Of a stretch of 64,000 nt of DNA, positions 37,181 to 46,514 are shown piece by piece. Origin of the DNA: an uncultured Oscillospiraceae bacterium (GTDB lineage: Bacteria > Bacillota > Clostridia > Oscillospirales > Oscillospiraceae). The notes beneath the pieces were generated by a model. That model had not been told where the DNA came from. It made no database searches and saw only the letters and a program-made list of their open reading frames with translations. Location of the stretch: the NCBI GenBank assembly GCA_947627285.1, contig CANQVL010000002.1, forward strand, positions 62,001-126,000, given 5' to 3'. Position 1 is the stretch's first letter; every line of letters starts with the position of its first letter. A program made the position numbers and the translations under genes.

Positions 37181-38536
37181 TTATTCTTTATCCTCCTTAT
37201 CCTCCGGCCCGGCGGAGGGGGGGTCGGTGGGCGCGCCGCCTTCGGCGGGCTTTTCTGGCTCCGGCGGAGCCTCGCCCTTTGTCTCCGAGGACGCGGTGCG
37301 GTATGTGGGCTCCAGGGTCTCCGGGTCCACGTACTCAAGCCCCCGGTAGAAGTCCGTCCCCTCGGGCAGCGCCTTGCGGCGCAAGCGGCGGTTGTTGAGG
37401 CGGCGGAACAGGTTGTAGAGTATGGTGGTAACAGGCACCCCTATGACCATGCCCAGTATCCCGAAGAGGCCGCCGAAGAAGAGTATGGCGAACATAATCC
37501 AAAAGCCGGAAAGCCCCGTGCGGGAGGAGTGTATCTTGGGCTTGAGGATCTGACCGTCTATCTGCTGGAGCACCAGGGTGAAGATGACGAAGATGAGCGC
37601 CTTTGTGGGGTTTTCCAGGAGTATCAGGAGCGTGGAGGGTATGGCGCCGATGAAGGGCCCGAATACCGGGATGAGGTTCGTTATGCCCACGATTATGGAC
37701 ACCAGCACCGCGTAGGGCATACCCATTATGGTCATGAAGACGTAGTTTATGACGCCCACTATCAGTGAGTCGATGACGGTGCCCACTATGTAGTTGCCGA
37801 AGGCGTCGTTTATGAAGTCCAGCTCGCCCATTATGATGTTGGAGGTCTTGACGTTGAAGACGGAGTAGACGGCCTTTTTCGCCTGCGCCGCGAAGGTCTC
37901 CTTGTTGTACATGACGTACACGGAGATGACGACGCCTATGAACAGGTCGATGATGGTGCCGACCACGGATATGACCCCGCCGGTGATGCTGGTGAGGATA
38001 GTGCCCAGCTGTGAAAGGACGTTGTTTTTAAGCCAGTCCACTATATTGCCGGAGATGGAATTCAGCCATTCGACGGCGATCTGCTCCCAGTCCTGCCCGT
38101 CAAAGGAGCGCTCCAGCCACTCCCTGGCTATGTTCAGGTAGTTTTCGGAATTGGACACTATCTTGGTGACGCTGGAATAGAGCTCCGGCAGCACTATGGC
38201 GAGAAGGCCGAAGATGAGCCCTAAAAACACCAGAAGCGTCACGATTATGGAGAATATCCGCGCCGCCTTTTTAGCCTTCACCGGGCTCTTTTTAAAGAGC
38301 TTGGGCGTCAGCTTCAAAAAGACGCGAGTCTCGAATATGTTGAGCACCTTGTTGAGAAGATAGGCGATGCAAAAGCCGTATATCACCGGCATGAGCGCCG
38401 ATACGATGAGGCGCAGCGTCCGCCTGAAGCCGTTCCAGGTGTTGAGGACCCAGAAGAAGGCTATGCTCGCCACCACCACGCAAAAGGCGGTGACGCCCCA
38501 ATAGAGGTACTTTTTATCCCACTTGAAATTTTTCAT
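37181..38536 (-). CDS. AI-2E/PerM family transporter
   Basis: A 451-residue membrane protein with about eight segments in the family pattern: an N-terminal pair, a long central region, then VFGPFIGAIPSTLLILL and a LVLQQIDGQILKPKIHSSRTGLSGFWIMFAILFFGGLFGILGMVIGVP signature typical of PerM/AI-2E proteins. The cytoplasmic tail is Pro/Glu-rich. Family members export small molecules or act as Na+/H+ antiporters; substrate unknown. Confidence 0.9.
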   Translation of the reverse strand: MKNFKWDKKYLYWGVTAFCVVVASIAFFWVLNTWNGFRRTLRLIVSALMPVIYGFCIAYLLNKVLNIFETRVFLKLTPKLFKKSPVKAKKAARIFSIIVTLLVFLGLIFGLLAIVLPELYSSVTKIVSNSENYLNIAREWLERSFDGQDWEQIAVEWLNSISGNIVDWLKNNVLSQLGTILTSITGGVISVVGTIIDLFIGVVISVYVMYNKETFAAQAKKAVYSVFNVKTSNIIMGELDFINDAFGNYIVGTVIDSLIVGVINYVFMTIMGMPYAVLVSIIVGITNLIPVFGPFIGAIPSTLLILLENPTKALIFVIFTLVLQQIDGQILKPKIHSSRTGLSGFWIMFAILFFGGLFGILGMVIGVPVTTILYNLFRRLNNRRLRRKALPEGTDFYRGLEYVDPETLEPTYRTASSETKGEAPPEPEKPAEGGAPTDPPSAGPEDKEDKE

Positions 38537-38591
38537 ATGCTCCCCCTTGCCCCTCCCTGCGGGCGTCGCGGCGGCTGCCGCGGATGAAGGC

Positions 38592-38837
38592 TCAAAGCGG
38601 CAGCTCCCGGTACATGGACGCCGCGTCGTCCTTTCGGACTGTCTCCTGGGTGGAGGTGACCTCCACGCGGACCTTTTTCGCCCCGAAGGACATCTCGATT
38701 ATATCCCCGGCCTTTATCTCCTTGGAGGGCTTGGCGACGGCGCCGTTGACGGTGACCCTGCCGCCGTCGGCGGCCTGCGCCGCCACGGTGCGGCGCTTTA
38801 TAAGCCGGGAGACCTTCAGGTATTTGTCCAGTCTCAT
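38592..38837 (-). CDS. rqcP: S4-domain RNA-binding protein RqcP (YabO)
   Basis: An 81-residue protein made of a single S4 domain: MRLDKYLKVSRLIKRRTVAAQAADGGRVTVNGAVAKPSKEIKAGDIIEM. It matches RqcP/YabO, which assists RqcH in adding C-terminal Ala tails on stalled 50S subunits. The ATG behind GGGAGG is used. In Bacillus, yabO lies in a yabM-yabN-yabO-yabP string; here spoVB and mazG precede it in the same order with hup inserted, and yabP/yabQ are replaced by perM. Confidence 0.9.
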   Translation of the reverse strand: MRLDKYLKVSRLIKRRTVAAQAADGGRVTVNGAVAKPSKEIKAGDIIEMSFGAKKVRVEVTSTQETVRKDDAASMYRELPL

Positions 38838-38904
38838 GAGTGTTCCTCCCAAATCAGATGGCGTCAGTGACGCGCGACCGGCAAAAAATGCCAAAAAATG
38901 CGAT

Positions 38905-38927
38905 TTTGCCCGGAGAAACCGGGCAAA
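38905..38927 (-). terminator. Terminator behind hup
   Basis: TTTGCCCGG / CCGGGCAAA stem followed on the minus strand by ATCGCATTTTTT. It lies between hup and rqcP. Confidence 0.65.
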
Positions 38928-38990
38928 GTCCCGGAGGCCGCCGGAAAGTGGCCCCCGGTTTTTTCAGTTGGATTACTGTTTTATAAGGAA

Positions 38991-39266
38991 TTACTCGGCG
39001 ATGGTGTCCTTGAGAGCCTTGCCGGCCTTGAACTGGGGGATACGGGTGGCGGGGATGCTGATCTCCTGCTTGGTCTGGGGGTTGCGGCCGATGCGGGCGG
39101 CGCGCTCCTTGACCTCGAAAGCGCCGAAGCCCACCAGGGTGACCTTGTCGCCGGCCTTGAGGGCCTCAACGATGGAGTCCACAACGGCGTTGACGGCCTT
39201 GTCGGAATCCTTCTTGGAAAGTCCTGTTTTCTCAGCGACCACGCTGATAAGTTCTGTCTTGTTCAT
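38991..39266 (-). CDS. hup: HU family DNA-binding protein
   Basis: A 91-residue nucleoid protein. Helical body [35 protein letters not shown], then the beta-arm region [25 protein letters not shown] with the conserved GRNPQT DNA-intercalating motif. The ATG with AGGAGG 13 bases upstream is used. Its own leader contains two hairpins (TTAAAGGG.../CCCTTTAA and TTTCCC/GGGAAA) and its own terminator follows, so it is probably expressed separately from its neighbours. Confidence 0.95.
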   Translation of the reverse strand: MNKTELISVVAEKTGLSKKDSDKAVNAVVDSIVEALKAGDKVTLVGFGAFEVKERAARIGRNPQTKQEISIPATRIPQFKAGKALKDTIAE

Positions 39267-39336
39267 AGCTGTTTTTTTCCTCCTGAGTTTTCCCTTTCGG
39301 GAAATGTATTTATATCTTAAAGGGTCTCTCGGCCCT

Positions 39337-40125
39337 TTAAATCGATTTGACCTCCTCCCAGAGCCTATCAAGCTCCGAGAGATTAAGCTCCTCCGGCTTT
39401 TTCCCGCGGGACGCCGCAAGAGCCTCCATTTTGGAAAAGCGGGAGATGAACTTGTCGCAGGCGCCCCGAAGCGCCTCCTCCGGGTCCGCCTTCAAAAAGC
39501 GGGCAACGTTCACGCAGGAGAAGAGCAGGTCCCCCAGCTCCTCATACGCGCCGGAGCCTGAGGCGACGGCATCGCGCAGCTCAGCGGCCTCCTCGTCTAT
39601 TTTATCCAGCGCGCCGGCGATGGATTCCCAATCGAACCCGGCTTTCGCGGCTTTTTTCTGGATCTTTTCCGCCCGCCAAAGCGCCGGCAGGCTCTTCGCC
39701 ACGCTCTCCAGGGAGCTGGTGACCGTCGCCTGGTGCTTTTCCACGCGCTTTATTTTGTCCCAGTTTTGCAAAACCTCGGCGGAATCGGCGACGGACACGT
39801 CCCCAAAGACGTGGGGGTGGCGCAAAATGAGCTTTTTGCAAACCCCGTCCGCCACGGCGTCCAGGTCATAGCGGCCCGCGTCCTCCTCTAAGCTCGCGTG
39901 GAACACCACCTGGAGCAGCACGTCCCCCAGCTCCTCCTTGAGGTGCTCGGGACTGCCCTCGTCGATGGCCTCCACCGCCTCGTAGACCTCCTCGATGAAC
40001 TCCCGCCTTATGGACTCGTGGGTCTGCTCCCTGTCCCAGGGACAGCCGCCCTCGCCCCGGAGTATCTTCACGATGTGTCTCAGATCTGACACATCATAGG
40101 TGGTTTTGTATTCAAAATCTATCAT
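39337..40125 (-). CDS. mazG: MazG nucleoside triphosphate pyrophosphohydrolase
   Basis: A 262-residue tandem MazG protein. The first domain has [30 protein letters not shown] and [14 protein letters not shown] with the metal-binding EExxE/ExxD residues; a second, similar block occurs at about 200-240 (EEAAELRDA...[17 protein letters not shown]). It hydrolyses NTPs and dNTPs to monophosphates. In the same order as yabN of Bacillus, between spoVB (yabM) and yabO. Confidence 0.95.
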   Translation of the reverse strand: MIDFEYKTTYDVSDLRHIVKILRGEGGCPWDREQTHESIRREFIEEVYEAVEAIDEGSPEHLKEELGDVLLQVVFHASLEEDAGRYDLDAVADGVCKKLILRHPHVFGDVSVADSAEVLQNWDKIKRVEKHQATVTSSLESVAKSLPALWRAEKIQKKAAKAGFDWESIAGALDKIDEEAAELRDAVASGSGAYEELGDLLFSCVNVARFLKADPEEALRGACDKFISRFSKMEALAASRGKKPEELNLSELDRLWEEVKSI

Positions 40126-40169
40126 ATTTTCTCCTCGGTTGCAAGTAAAAAATGAATAAATCCCCGACT

Positions 40170-41786
40170 TTAGCTCAATTTCAGCAATTTCGCCAGTTTA
40201 TTACCCTTCGGAAGGAGCAAAATGTCCTCCTTTGTCACCGCCCGCAGGGCGATTATCAGCACCGCGTAGACCAAAACGGCAATCATGACCGCCAGCGCCA
40301 GGCAGATAATTCCTGCCAGCCTGCCGCCGCCCAACAGGGGAAGAAGGTATTTTTCGGAAAGTCCGTACACCCCCCAGGCGGCGCCGCCCATCAAAAGCGC
40401 GCACACCAGCGGGCGGAAGGTTATCTTAAAATAGTTGGGCCGCTCCGGGAGCTTCACCGTCAAAAATATGACGTTGAGGGCGGTTATCACCAGGTAGCAC
40501 ACTATGGTCCCGATGGGCGCGCCCAGTATGTTTATCCTCGGGTCGCCAACCAGGATGTAGTTCACCGCCACCTTGAATATCCCGCCCACGGGCATCGACA
40601 GCAGCGCCAGCCACTCAAAGCCCGACGCCTGCAAAATGCCGTTGGTGATGATGTAGGTGCAGACGAACCAGGAGGCTATGCCCAGAAGCGACAGGAGCAC
40701 GGGGCCGTTCTCGTTGGAGCCGGGGAAGAACACGTTGAAGATGGGGGTCGACAGCACCGCCAGGCCCACGGCGGCGGGCATACCCAAAAGGTTCGTGAGC
40801 TTCATGCTGGACTCCATGGTGCTCTGGGACTGCTCCCGGTGACCCGACGCCACGGCGCCGGCGATAACGGGCACCACCGCCATGGAGATGGGTGTTATGA
40901 AGCTGGTGGGCAGGGTGAAGAGCGTCACGCCCTTGGAGTAGACGCCCCAGAGCGTGTCCACAGTCTCCTGGGCAAAGCCCGCGGAGCTCAATAGACGCTC
41001 CCGGATGAAGTGGGTGTCGATGAGGTTGAAGAAGTTGAGCACCGAGGCGCTCACGGTGATGGGTATGCTGACCTTCAGTATTTTGCCCAGCGTCGCCGCG
41101 CATGAGTCGGGTTTGTCAAGATTCGGCGTCATTGGCGTGCGGCGGGCTATCCTCCTGCAAAGCCCCCACACCACCGGCACGTCCAGTGTTATCCCGATGG
41201 TGACGCCCACAATGGCTCCAGCGGCGATGGTCGCCACGTCCGAGCCGATGCTTTTTAGGTACCAGGCGATGGCGAGCCCGAAAACCAGCTTGCACATGAC
41301 CTCGATTATCTGGCTTATGGCTGTGGGGAGCATTTCGCTGTGCCCCTGGGCGTAGCCCCGCTGTACCGCAAGTATGCACCCGAAGAAGACGGCGGGGGCC
41401 AGGAGCCGCACCCCCAGGACCACCTCCGGGTCCTTCATGAACTCCGCAAGCTCCGGCGCCCAGAACACCATGGCGGCGGAGCCGGCGAGCCCTATGATCC
41501 CGAAGGACACCAGCGCCACACGGTAGTACCGCCGCGCCTGCATGGGGCGGGAGGTGGCGCGGGCCTCGGATATGAGCCGGGAGATGGCCATGGGTATGCC
41601 CGCCGTGGTGACTATGAGAATGAGGCTGTATATGTTGTAGGTGACGTTGAAGTGCCCCGTTCCCGCGTCCCCCAGGAGGTTGAAAAGGGGTATCTTGTAT
41701 ATCGCGCCAACAACCTTGGTGAGGGCGACGGCGGCGGCGAGTATCGCCGCTCCGGTGAGGTAATTTGCTTTTTTGGGTTCAGCCAA
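40170..41786 (-). CDS. spoVB: SpoVB/MOP family lipid flippase
   Basis: A 538-residue membrane protein with about 14 segments and the SpoVB-like opening NYLTGAAILAAAVALTKVVGAIYKIPLFNLLG. This branch of the MurJ/RfbX-like MOP superfamily flips lipid-linked peptidoglycan precursors, in sporulation for cortex synthesis. TTG start at 41786 with AGAGGA upstream fits better than the long upstream extension. Gene order with mazG and rqcP supports the yabM/spoVB identity, though exact paralogue assignment is less sure. Confidence 0.85.
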   Translation of the reverse strand: MAEPKKANYLTGAAILAAAVALTKVVGAIYKIPLFNLLGDAGTGHFNVTYNIYSLILIVTTAGIPMAISRLISEARATSRPMQARRYYRVALVSFGIIGLAGSAAMVFWAPELAEFMKDPEVVLGVRLLAPAVFFGCILAVQRGYAQGHSEMLPTAISQIIEVMCKLVFGLAIAWYLKSIGSDVATIAAGAIVGVTIGITLDVPVVWGLCRRIARRTPMTPNLDKPDSCAATLGKILKVSIPITVSASVLNFFNLIDTHFIRERLLSSAGFAQETVDTLWGVYSKGVTLFTLPTSFITPISMAVVPVIAGAVASGHREQSQSTMESSMKLTNLLGMPAAVGLAVLSTPIFNVFFPGSNENGPVLLSLLGIASWFVCTYIITNGILQASGFEWLALLSMPVGGIFKVAVNYILVGDPRINILGAPIGTIVCYLVITALNVIFLTVKLPERPNYFKITFRPLVCALLMGGAAWGVYGLSEKYLLPLLGGGRLAGIICLALAVMIAVLVYAVLIIALRAVTKEDILLLPKGNKLAKLLKLS

Positions 41787-42014
41787 TGGGATCGTCCTCT
41801 CAATAAAGTGGGGCAAAGCCGGAAAAGCCCCCTGTCCAAATCTATTCACGTCCCCGCCATTTTACACCGTACCCGGGCGAAAATCAAGGGCGCAAATAAG
41901 AATCGCGCCCATAACCTGTAAAAATTATATAAAAATTACACGCCTTTCCCTGCTTTTTGCGGTTATGTAACCCGCCGGGGGCGGTCCGCGTGGCTTCGGC
42001 GTTTACATAAGCCT

Positions 42015-42044
42015 TGTGGAAAACTCTGTGGAAAATGTGTAAAA
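42015..42044 (+). promoter_or_regulatory. Cluster of three DnaA-box-like sequences
   Basis: TGTGGAAAA, ACT C, TGTGGAAAA, TGTGTAAAA: each one or two mismatches from the DnaA box TGTGGATAA, spaced closely, in an AT-tilted intergenic stretch (41787-42137) that contains no gene. Adjacent genes encode the replication proteins DnaI and DnaD. Functional binding is unproven. Confidence 0.35.
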
Positions 42045-42137
42045 CCCCGTGACTCAAGGGCGTTTTTCCGCCCTCGGGGGGTGTGGGAAACGTGAGGACC
42101 GGCGAATTTTGTCGAATCTGCCGGATAATGGGTTTTG

Positions 42138-43136
42138 TCAACCTTGCCTTCCCCGGCGCAGGCGGCGTATGTCGCTACCCTCAAATTTCACCAGGCTGTA
42201 CTCCCCGGTGAGGCGCGACATTATCGCCGGCGTGTAGCGGCCCTGAAGCTCCTGGAAGGAGAGATTCGAGCTTATCACCGTCTTTTTCCCCCCTGTGAGG
42301 CGGGAGTTTATGAGCGTGTACAGCGCGCTCACCGTGAGCGCCGTGGGGTACTCGGTGCCCAGGTCGTCGAGTATCAGAAGGTCGCAGCTCTCGAGCCGCC
42401 TTATCTCCCCGCGCAGCTCCTCAATGTCGCCCCTGCCGAAGCGCTCGGCGTCGTATTTTGAAAGGGCGCTCACCGCCGTCTCGTAGACCACCGAGAAGCC
42501 GCGCTCAGCCACGGTCCTGGCGATGCAGGCGGAGAGGAAGGTCTTCCCCAGCCCCGGCGCGCCGGAGAGGAAGAGGTTGGGCGAGGTGTCCGGCGAGAAC
42601 CTGGTGGCGTAGATGAGGCACGTCTCGTAGGCCGTCTCCATTATCCTCCTGGGCGACATACCCGTGGCGGGGTCGGGCTCGGTGGAGTAGCAGCCCAAGT
42701 CAAAGCTGTCAAAGGTCTCCTCGCCCAGCTTCAAAAGGGCCGAGAGCTCCTTTGCCTGCTGAGCCCTGTATATGTCCATGAGGCAGTGGCATATGTCCGT
42801 CCCCAGGCTTCCCGTGTCCCGGCAGTCGGGGCACATATACTTGTCGTCCAGGTAGTCCAGGGGCAGGCCCATGCGGGCAAGCTCCAGCCCCCGCCGCTCC
42901 TGGAGGTCCAGATTCTCCTCCCGGACGGACTCGATGACCTCCCTGGCGTCCCCGCCGCCGATAGCGGCGCCGATGGCGGACACCATCGTCTCGTGTATTT
43001 TCCTGTCTATCTCCCGTATCCTGGGGTTCCTGGCGTATACCTCCTGACGCCTGCGCTCGGCCTCCGCCTCGTTTTCCCGGCGGCGGCGGGCAAGCTCGTC
43101 CCTGGCCTTCGCCAGAAGCTTTCCGTCAAGGCTCAT
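42138..43136 (-). CDS. dnaI: DnaI/DnaC-like helicase loader ATPase
   Basis: A 332-residue AAA+ protein. The N-terminal 100 residues are helical; a zinc-like CPDCRDTG element sits at about 100. Walker A SGAPGLGKTFLSACIA and Walker B CDLLILDDLGTE are intact, with sensor and Arg-finger residues near NSRLTGGKKTVISSNLS. It loads replicative helicase onto DNA. The gene overlaps dnaD by four bases, the normal Firmicute pairing. A smaller possibility is a generic IstB-like ATPase. Confidence 0.88.
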   Translation of the reverse strand: MSLDGKLLAKARDELARRRRENEAEAERRRQEVYARNPRIREIDRKIHETMVSAIGAAIGGGDAREVIESVREENLDLQERRGLELARMGLPLDYLDDKYMCPDCRDTGSLGTDICHCLMDIYRAQQAKELSALLKLGEETFDSFDLGCYSTEPDPATGMSPRRIMETAYETCLIYATRFSPDTSPNLFLSGAPGLGKTFLSACIARTVAERGFSVVYETAVSALSKYDAERFGRGDIEELRGEIRRLESCDLLILDDLGTEYPTALTVSALYTLINSRLTGGKKTVISSNLSFQELQGRYTPAIMSRLTGEYSLVKFEGSDIRRLRRGRQG

Positions 43137-44095
43137 TTGCTCTCCCCCTTCAGCTTTCTCAGCGTCTCACGCATCTGCTCATATTCCGTTGCGGTGGTGC
43201 GCCCGCCGCCCCCGGCCTTGCTTTGAGACTTTGGGGCGCGTATCTGCGCCGGCGCGTCGCCCGCCTCTATCTCCTTCGCGGTGTGGAGCCCCTTGGAGTG
43301 CCAGCTTTGGAGTATGGAGTCCATGTACCGCCAGGTGAGCCGCCCGGTCTTTACCACCGTCCTGTCGTAGGCTATCGCCACGGCGTCCCGGTCAAAGCCC
43401 ATCTGCGCCCACGCGTCCAGATATTTCCTCTCTGTCACGGAAAGCGCCCTGCCGCTTATGCCGATTGCCCCGGCAAGCTCCCGCTCCCCCTCGTTTATGG
43501 CGCTCCGGCGCTTCATGTACTCCTCTGCCGCCTCGCAGGAGAAGACCCCCTCCCGCTCCCAGGCGTAGGCCTCCTTCTCAATGTACCGCATGGAGGGCCG
43601 CCGCCCCGGACCTGAGCGCCGCTCGTACTCGCTGACGCACCAGCCCACCAGCGTCATTATCACCTCCGGCGGCAGGCGCAGGTAGTCGTATATCCCGAAA
43701 AGCGTGCGCAGGTTCTCCGAGGAGAGCGTCGTCCCCAGCGCCTTTTGTACCTCATCCACCAGCGCGGGGAACGTCCCGCCGTTTTTGACCTCCCGCTCTA
43801 TGTCCTCGGCGGTGTAGGAGGGCATCTCCTCGCTCCGCTCCGGCGCCGCCGGCGCCCTCTTGTCCCGCCGTGACACAAGCCCCAGCCTTTCAAGGACGTC
43901 CATGGCACCCTCCACCTGTGCGGGGCTCCTGTGTATGGCGGCAGAGGCGTCATTCGGCTCGAACCTGCCGCCGCAGGTGAGGATATATATGTACAGCAGC
44001 GCCGCGTCCCCGCTTGCGCCGCCCAGGAGCCTCGCCGCCGCGTCCCTGGACATGGTAATGCTCCCCGCCTCCGGCAGCACATACTCTCCCGCCAT
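43133..44095 (-). CDS. dnaD: DnaD-domain primosomal protein
   Basis: A 320-residue protein with two DnaD-type parts: an N-terminal winged-helix-like region (GASGDAALLYIYILTCGGRF...AQVEGAMDVLERLGLVSR) and two DnaD C-terminal repeats around LRTLFGIYDYLRLPPEVIMTLVGWCVSEY and YLDAWAQMGFDRDAVAIAYDRTVVKTGRLTWRYMDSIL. Such proteins act with DnaB/DnaI in primosome assembly. GGAGGGAGGGG precedes the ATG and a palindromic promoter is just upstream. Confidence 0.9.
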   Translation of the reverse strand: MAGEYVLPEAGSITMSRDAAARLLGGASGDAALLYIYILTCGGRFEPNDASAAIHRSPAQVEGAMDVLERLGLVSRRDKRAPAAPERSEEMPSYTAEDIEREVKNGGTFPALVDEVQKALGTTLSSENLRTLFGIYDYLRLPPEVIMTLVGWCVSEYERRSGPGRRPSMRYIEKEAYAWEREGVFSCEAAEEYMKRRSAINEGERELAGAIGISGRALSVTERKYLDAWAQMGFDRDAVAIAYDRTVVKTGRLTWRYMDSILQSWHSKGLHTAKEIEAGDAPAQIRAPKSQSKAGGGGRTTATEYEQMRETLRKLKGESK

Positions 44096-44121
44096 ATTCT
44101 CCCCTCCCTCCGGTAAAAAAT

Positions 44122-44175
44122 CTGCTATAATACCCGTGCTGCGGATATTATAGCAGAAATCAGAAAATAATACAA
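44122..44175 (-). promoter_or_regulatory. dnaD-dnaI promoter with family III palindrome
   Basis: Minus strand TTGTAT, 17-base spacer, TATAAT. The -10 box lies inside an imperfect palindrome CTGCTATAATA...TATTATAGCAG (44122-44156), which shares its GCGGATATTATAGC arm with 47379-47413; 53151-53174 shares the inner TATAATATCCGC part. Confidence 0.6.
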
Positions 44176-44182
44176 CCGACCT

Positions 44183-44235
44183 GTCGAAAAACTAAAAATT
44201 AAATATTTTTCCGGCGACACGCAGACCGGCGCGGC
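44183..44235 (+). repeat. Family I element, fragment E
   Basis: GTCGAAAAACTAAAAATTAA then ATATTTTTCCGGCGACA, matching the entry of copy D and the 5' arm of H1, followed by decayed sequence. H2-H4 are missing. Confidence 0.6.
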
Positions 44236-44247
44236 CTTTTTTGACCC

Positions 44248-45132
44248 CTACTGGGTGGTGCCCATGTTTACGCTGTAAAATGTCTCCCTATACCCCTCAC
44301 CGACCCATATGGTCACCGGCACGAAGGACGAGGAGCCAAGATTTGCCAAAATCGTGTAGTACCCGTCGATCACCGTCCCTATTGATTCCAGCCCGAACTG
44401 GTCGAGGAACCTGTCGGCCTCAAGGATATAGTTTATCTCGTGGGAGGCGGCGGAAAAGCTGCCGTCAGGCGCGGGGTCATTTCCCACGGCGGCGGAGGAG
44501 GGGTAGCCGTCGGCCTCTTCCTTCTCGCCCATGGCGCCTGGGGACGCCTCCTGGGCGGGACCGTACTGCTGGTCCCTCTCGCTGGGAGCCGTGGGGCCGT
44601 ACTCTGGGTCCACCTCCGGCCAGCGGACGCCCTGCGCCGCCATGAGCTTCTCCGCCTCCCCGTAGCCGTAGGGGTAGCACGCAAGACGGTAGCCCAGAAG
44701 CTTCCCCGTCTCGTCGTCCACAAGCGCGCGTATCTTGGAATAGCTGTCCTCCAGCGCCACCTCCCAGACCACGATGGAGGACCCGTCGAACCCCACGTAA
44801 AGCACAGGCTCCGTCCGTGATACGTCGTAGCCCGCGCTGCCGTTGCCCATCTCGGCGATGTATTTGGAGACGTTTTTCGCCGCCGTCTCCCCGTCAAGCT
44901 CCCTGCCGGACTTGAGCGGCACCCTCGCCGCCGTCTCCGTCCCCACCAGCTTGAGCTTTTCCGCGTCCGAAAGCTCCGACACCAGCTTCAGCTCCACCTC
45001 CTCCACGTCCACCGTATCCACCCGCTTCGACACCGCCGCGTCCCGAAGCGACAGCACCGTCCCCGGCAGGAGGAACCCGGCGGCGCATATGAGCCCGCAG
45101 ACGGCGGAGCTTATTACAGCGTTTCTGTTCAT
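44248..45132 (-). CDS. Secreted/membrane-anchored accessory protein of the two-component operon
   Basis: A 294-residue protein with an N-terminal hydrophobic segment (VISSAVCGLICAAGFLLPGTVL) that may be a signal anchor. It contains a PepSY-like stretch (YVGFDGSSIVVWEVALEDSYSKIRALVDDETGKLLGYRLACY) and a Pro/Glu/Ser-rich low-complexity part. The start overlaps the kinase stop by four bases, so it is the third gene of the operon, as yycH/yycI are in WalRK operons, though the sequence is not similar. It may modulate the kinase outside the cell. Confidence 0.6.
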   Translation of the reverse strand: MNRNAVISSAVCGLICAAGFLLPGTVLSLRDAAVSKRVDTVDVEEVELKLVSELSDAEKLKLVGTETAARVPLKSGRELDGETAAKNVSKYIAEMGNGSAGYDVSRTEPVLYVGFDGSSIVVWEVALEDSYSKIRALVDDETGKLLGYRLACYPYGYGEAEKLMAAQGVRWPEVDPEYGPTAPSERDQQYGPAQEASPGAMGEKEEADGYPSSAAVGNDPAPDGSFSAASHEINYILEADRFLDQFGLESIGTVIDGYYTILANLGSSSFVPVTIWVGEGYRETFYSVNMGTTQ

Positions 45133-46514
45133 GCCCGCCCTCCGTTCAGCGTCGCCGTTATGCTCGTGCCCCGCCCCTCAACGCTTCGTATTTTGAGCTC
45201 CCCGGAGTGCAGTCGCGCAATCTCGTCGCACAGCGCCAGCCCCAGACCCACGCCGCCCTGGGCGCGGGAGCGGGACTTGTCCACCCGGTAAAACGCCTCT
45301 GTTATCCTGGCAAGCTCCCTTTCCGGTATCCCCCGCCCGTTGTCGGTCACGGATATGGCGCAGCCCGTCTCCGTCATCTCGGATATTATGAATATCGCCC
45401 CGCCGTTGTCCATCGCCTTCCTTGCGTTGTCAATGAGGTTTATGAGCAGTGACTTTGTGAGGTCCGGCTCCAGCATACACCGCCCCTCCGCGGCGCGGTA
45501 GCGCAGTGTCACACCGGCCTTTGTCAGATTCGGCCTCATCACCCTCACCACCCCGGCGATTATCACGGCGGGGGAGGCCACCGTCAGCTCAAAGTCCCTC
45601 TTTTTCAGCATGAGAAGGTCCAAAAGCTTTATGGACAGCGACTCCAGCCTCCTGCCCTCGGAAAAGATGTAGTTTGCCGCCTCCTGCTCCTCCTCTGGGG
45701 AGAGCATACGCCGCCTTATAAGGTCCGCGTAGCCTATTATGCTTGTCATGGGCGTTTTCAGCTCGTGGGCAAAGGAGCCCATGAACTCCGTCTGGCGGCG
45801 GGCGTTCTCCTGGAGCTCCCCGATGTTCGCCTCCAGCCTGTCCGCCATGGCGTTGAACTCGTGGCTCAGCGCCTCCACCTCGTCGCCGGAGCGCACGTCC
45901 GCCCGGCTGCCCAGCTCCCCGGCGGCTATCTGCCGAGAGGCGTAGGTCAGCCTTGAAAGCGGGCGGGTGAGGAACGCCGCCATGAGCCACGACCCCGCCG
46001 CCCCCAGTATCACCGTCAGCACCAGGAGCCTCCGGTAGGTGGAGAGCTGCGTGTCCCGCAGGGCGTATACCTCGGATATGTCCCGCACCAGGTATAGCGA
46101 CAGCTTCTCCCCGTTCACCGTCAGCGCCCCGGAGATCTGCAAAAGCTTCGTGCCGCCCCTCCCCGAAAGGCTCACGGCGCATACGCCCGACTCCGTGTAC
46201 CGCTCCTCCGGCGTGAGCCCCGAGCGGTATAGGGGGTCCCTCTCGCCCCTGAGCAGTACCCCGTCCCACAGGTCCCCGCCCCGCTTTTCCAAAAGCGACA
46301 GGGTGTCCACTATGTCCTCAAGCCCCATCTGGGAGCCCAGGGAGTTTGCAAGCTGCAGCGTGCTCTGCACGGAGTAGTACGCCCCCAGCGCCGAGTCCCT
46401 CTCCGTCTCAAGGGAGGCGTCAAAGGAGGCGGATATGAGCAGGCTCCCGCATATGCCGAAAATGAGGGCGAGAAGCGTCATCGCCCCCAGCGTCATCTTA
46501 AGTCTCAGCTTCAT
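45129..46514 (-). CDS. Sensor histidine kinase
   Basis: A 461-residue kinase with two membrane segments (MTLGAMTLLALIFGICGSLLI and LLVLTVILGAAGSWLMAAFL) flanking an extracytoplasmic sensor of ~125 residues. A HAMP domain follows, then the phosphoacceptor helix FAHELKTPMTSIIGYADLIRR (His in HELKTP), and an HATPase domain (NLIDNARKAM; DNGRGIPE; GGVGLGLALC). The ATG overlaps the response regulator stop. The ligand is unknown. Confidence 0.95.
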   Translation of the reverse strand: MKLRLKMTLGAMTLLALIFGICGSLLISASFDASLETERDSALGAYYSVQSTLQLANSLGSQMGLEDIVDTLSLLEKRGGDLWDGVLLRGERDPLYRSGLTPEERYTESGVCAVSLSGRGGTKLLQISGALTVNGEKLSLYLVRDISEVYALRDTQLSTYRRLLVLTVILGAAGSWLMAAFLTRPLSRLTYASRQIAAGELGSRADVRSGDEVEALSHEFNAMADRLEANIGELQENARRQTEFMGSFAHELKTPMTSIIGYADLIRRRMLSPEEEQEAANYIFSEGRRLESLSIKLLDLLMLKKRDFELTVASPAVIIAGVVRVMRPNLTKAGVTLRYRAAEGRCMLEPDLTKSLLINLIDNARKAMDNGGAIFIISEMTETGCAISVTDNGRGIPERELARITEAFYRVDKSRSRAQGGVGLGLALCDEIARLHSGELKIRSVEGRGTSITATLNGGRA

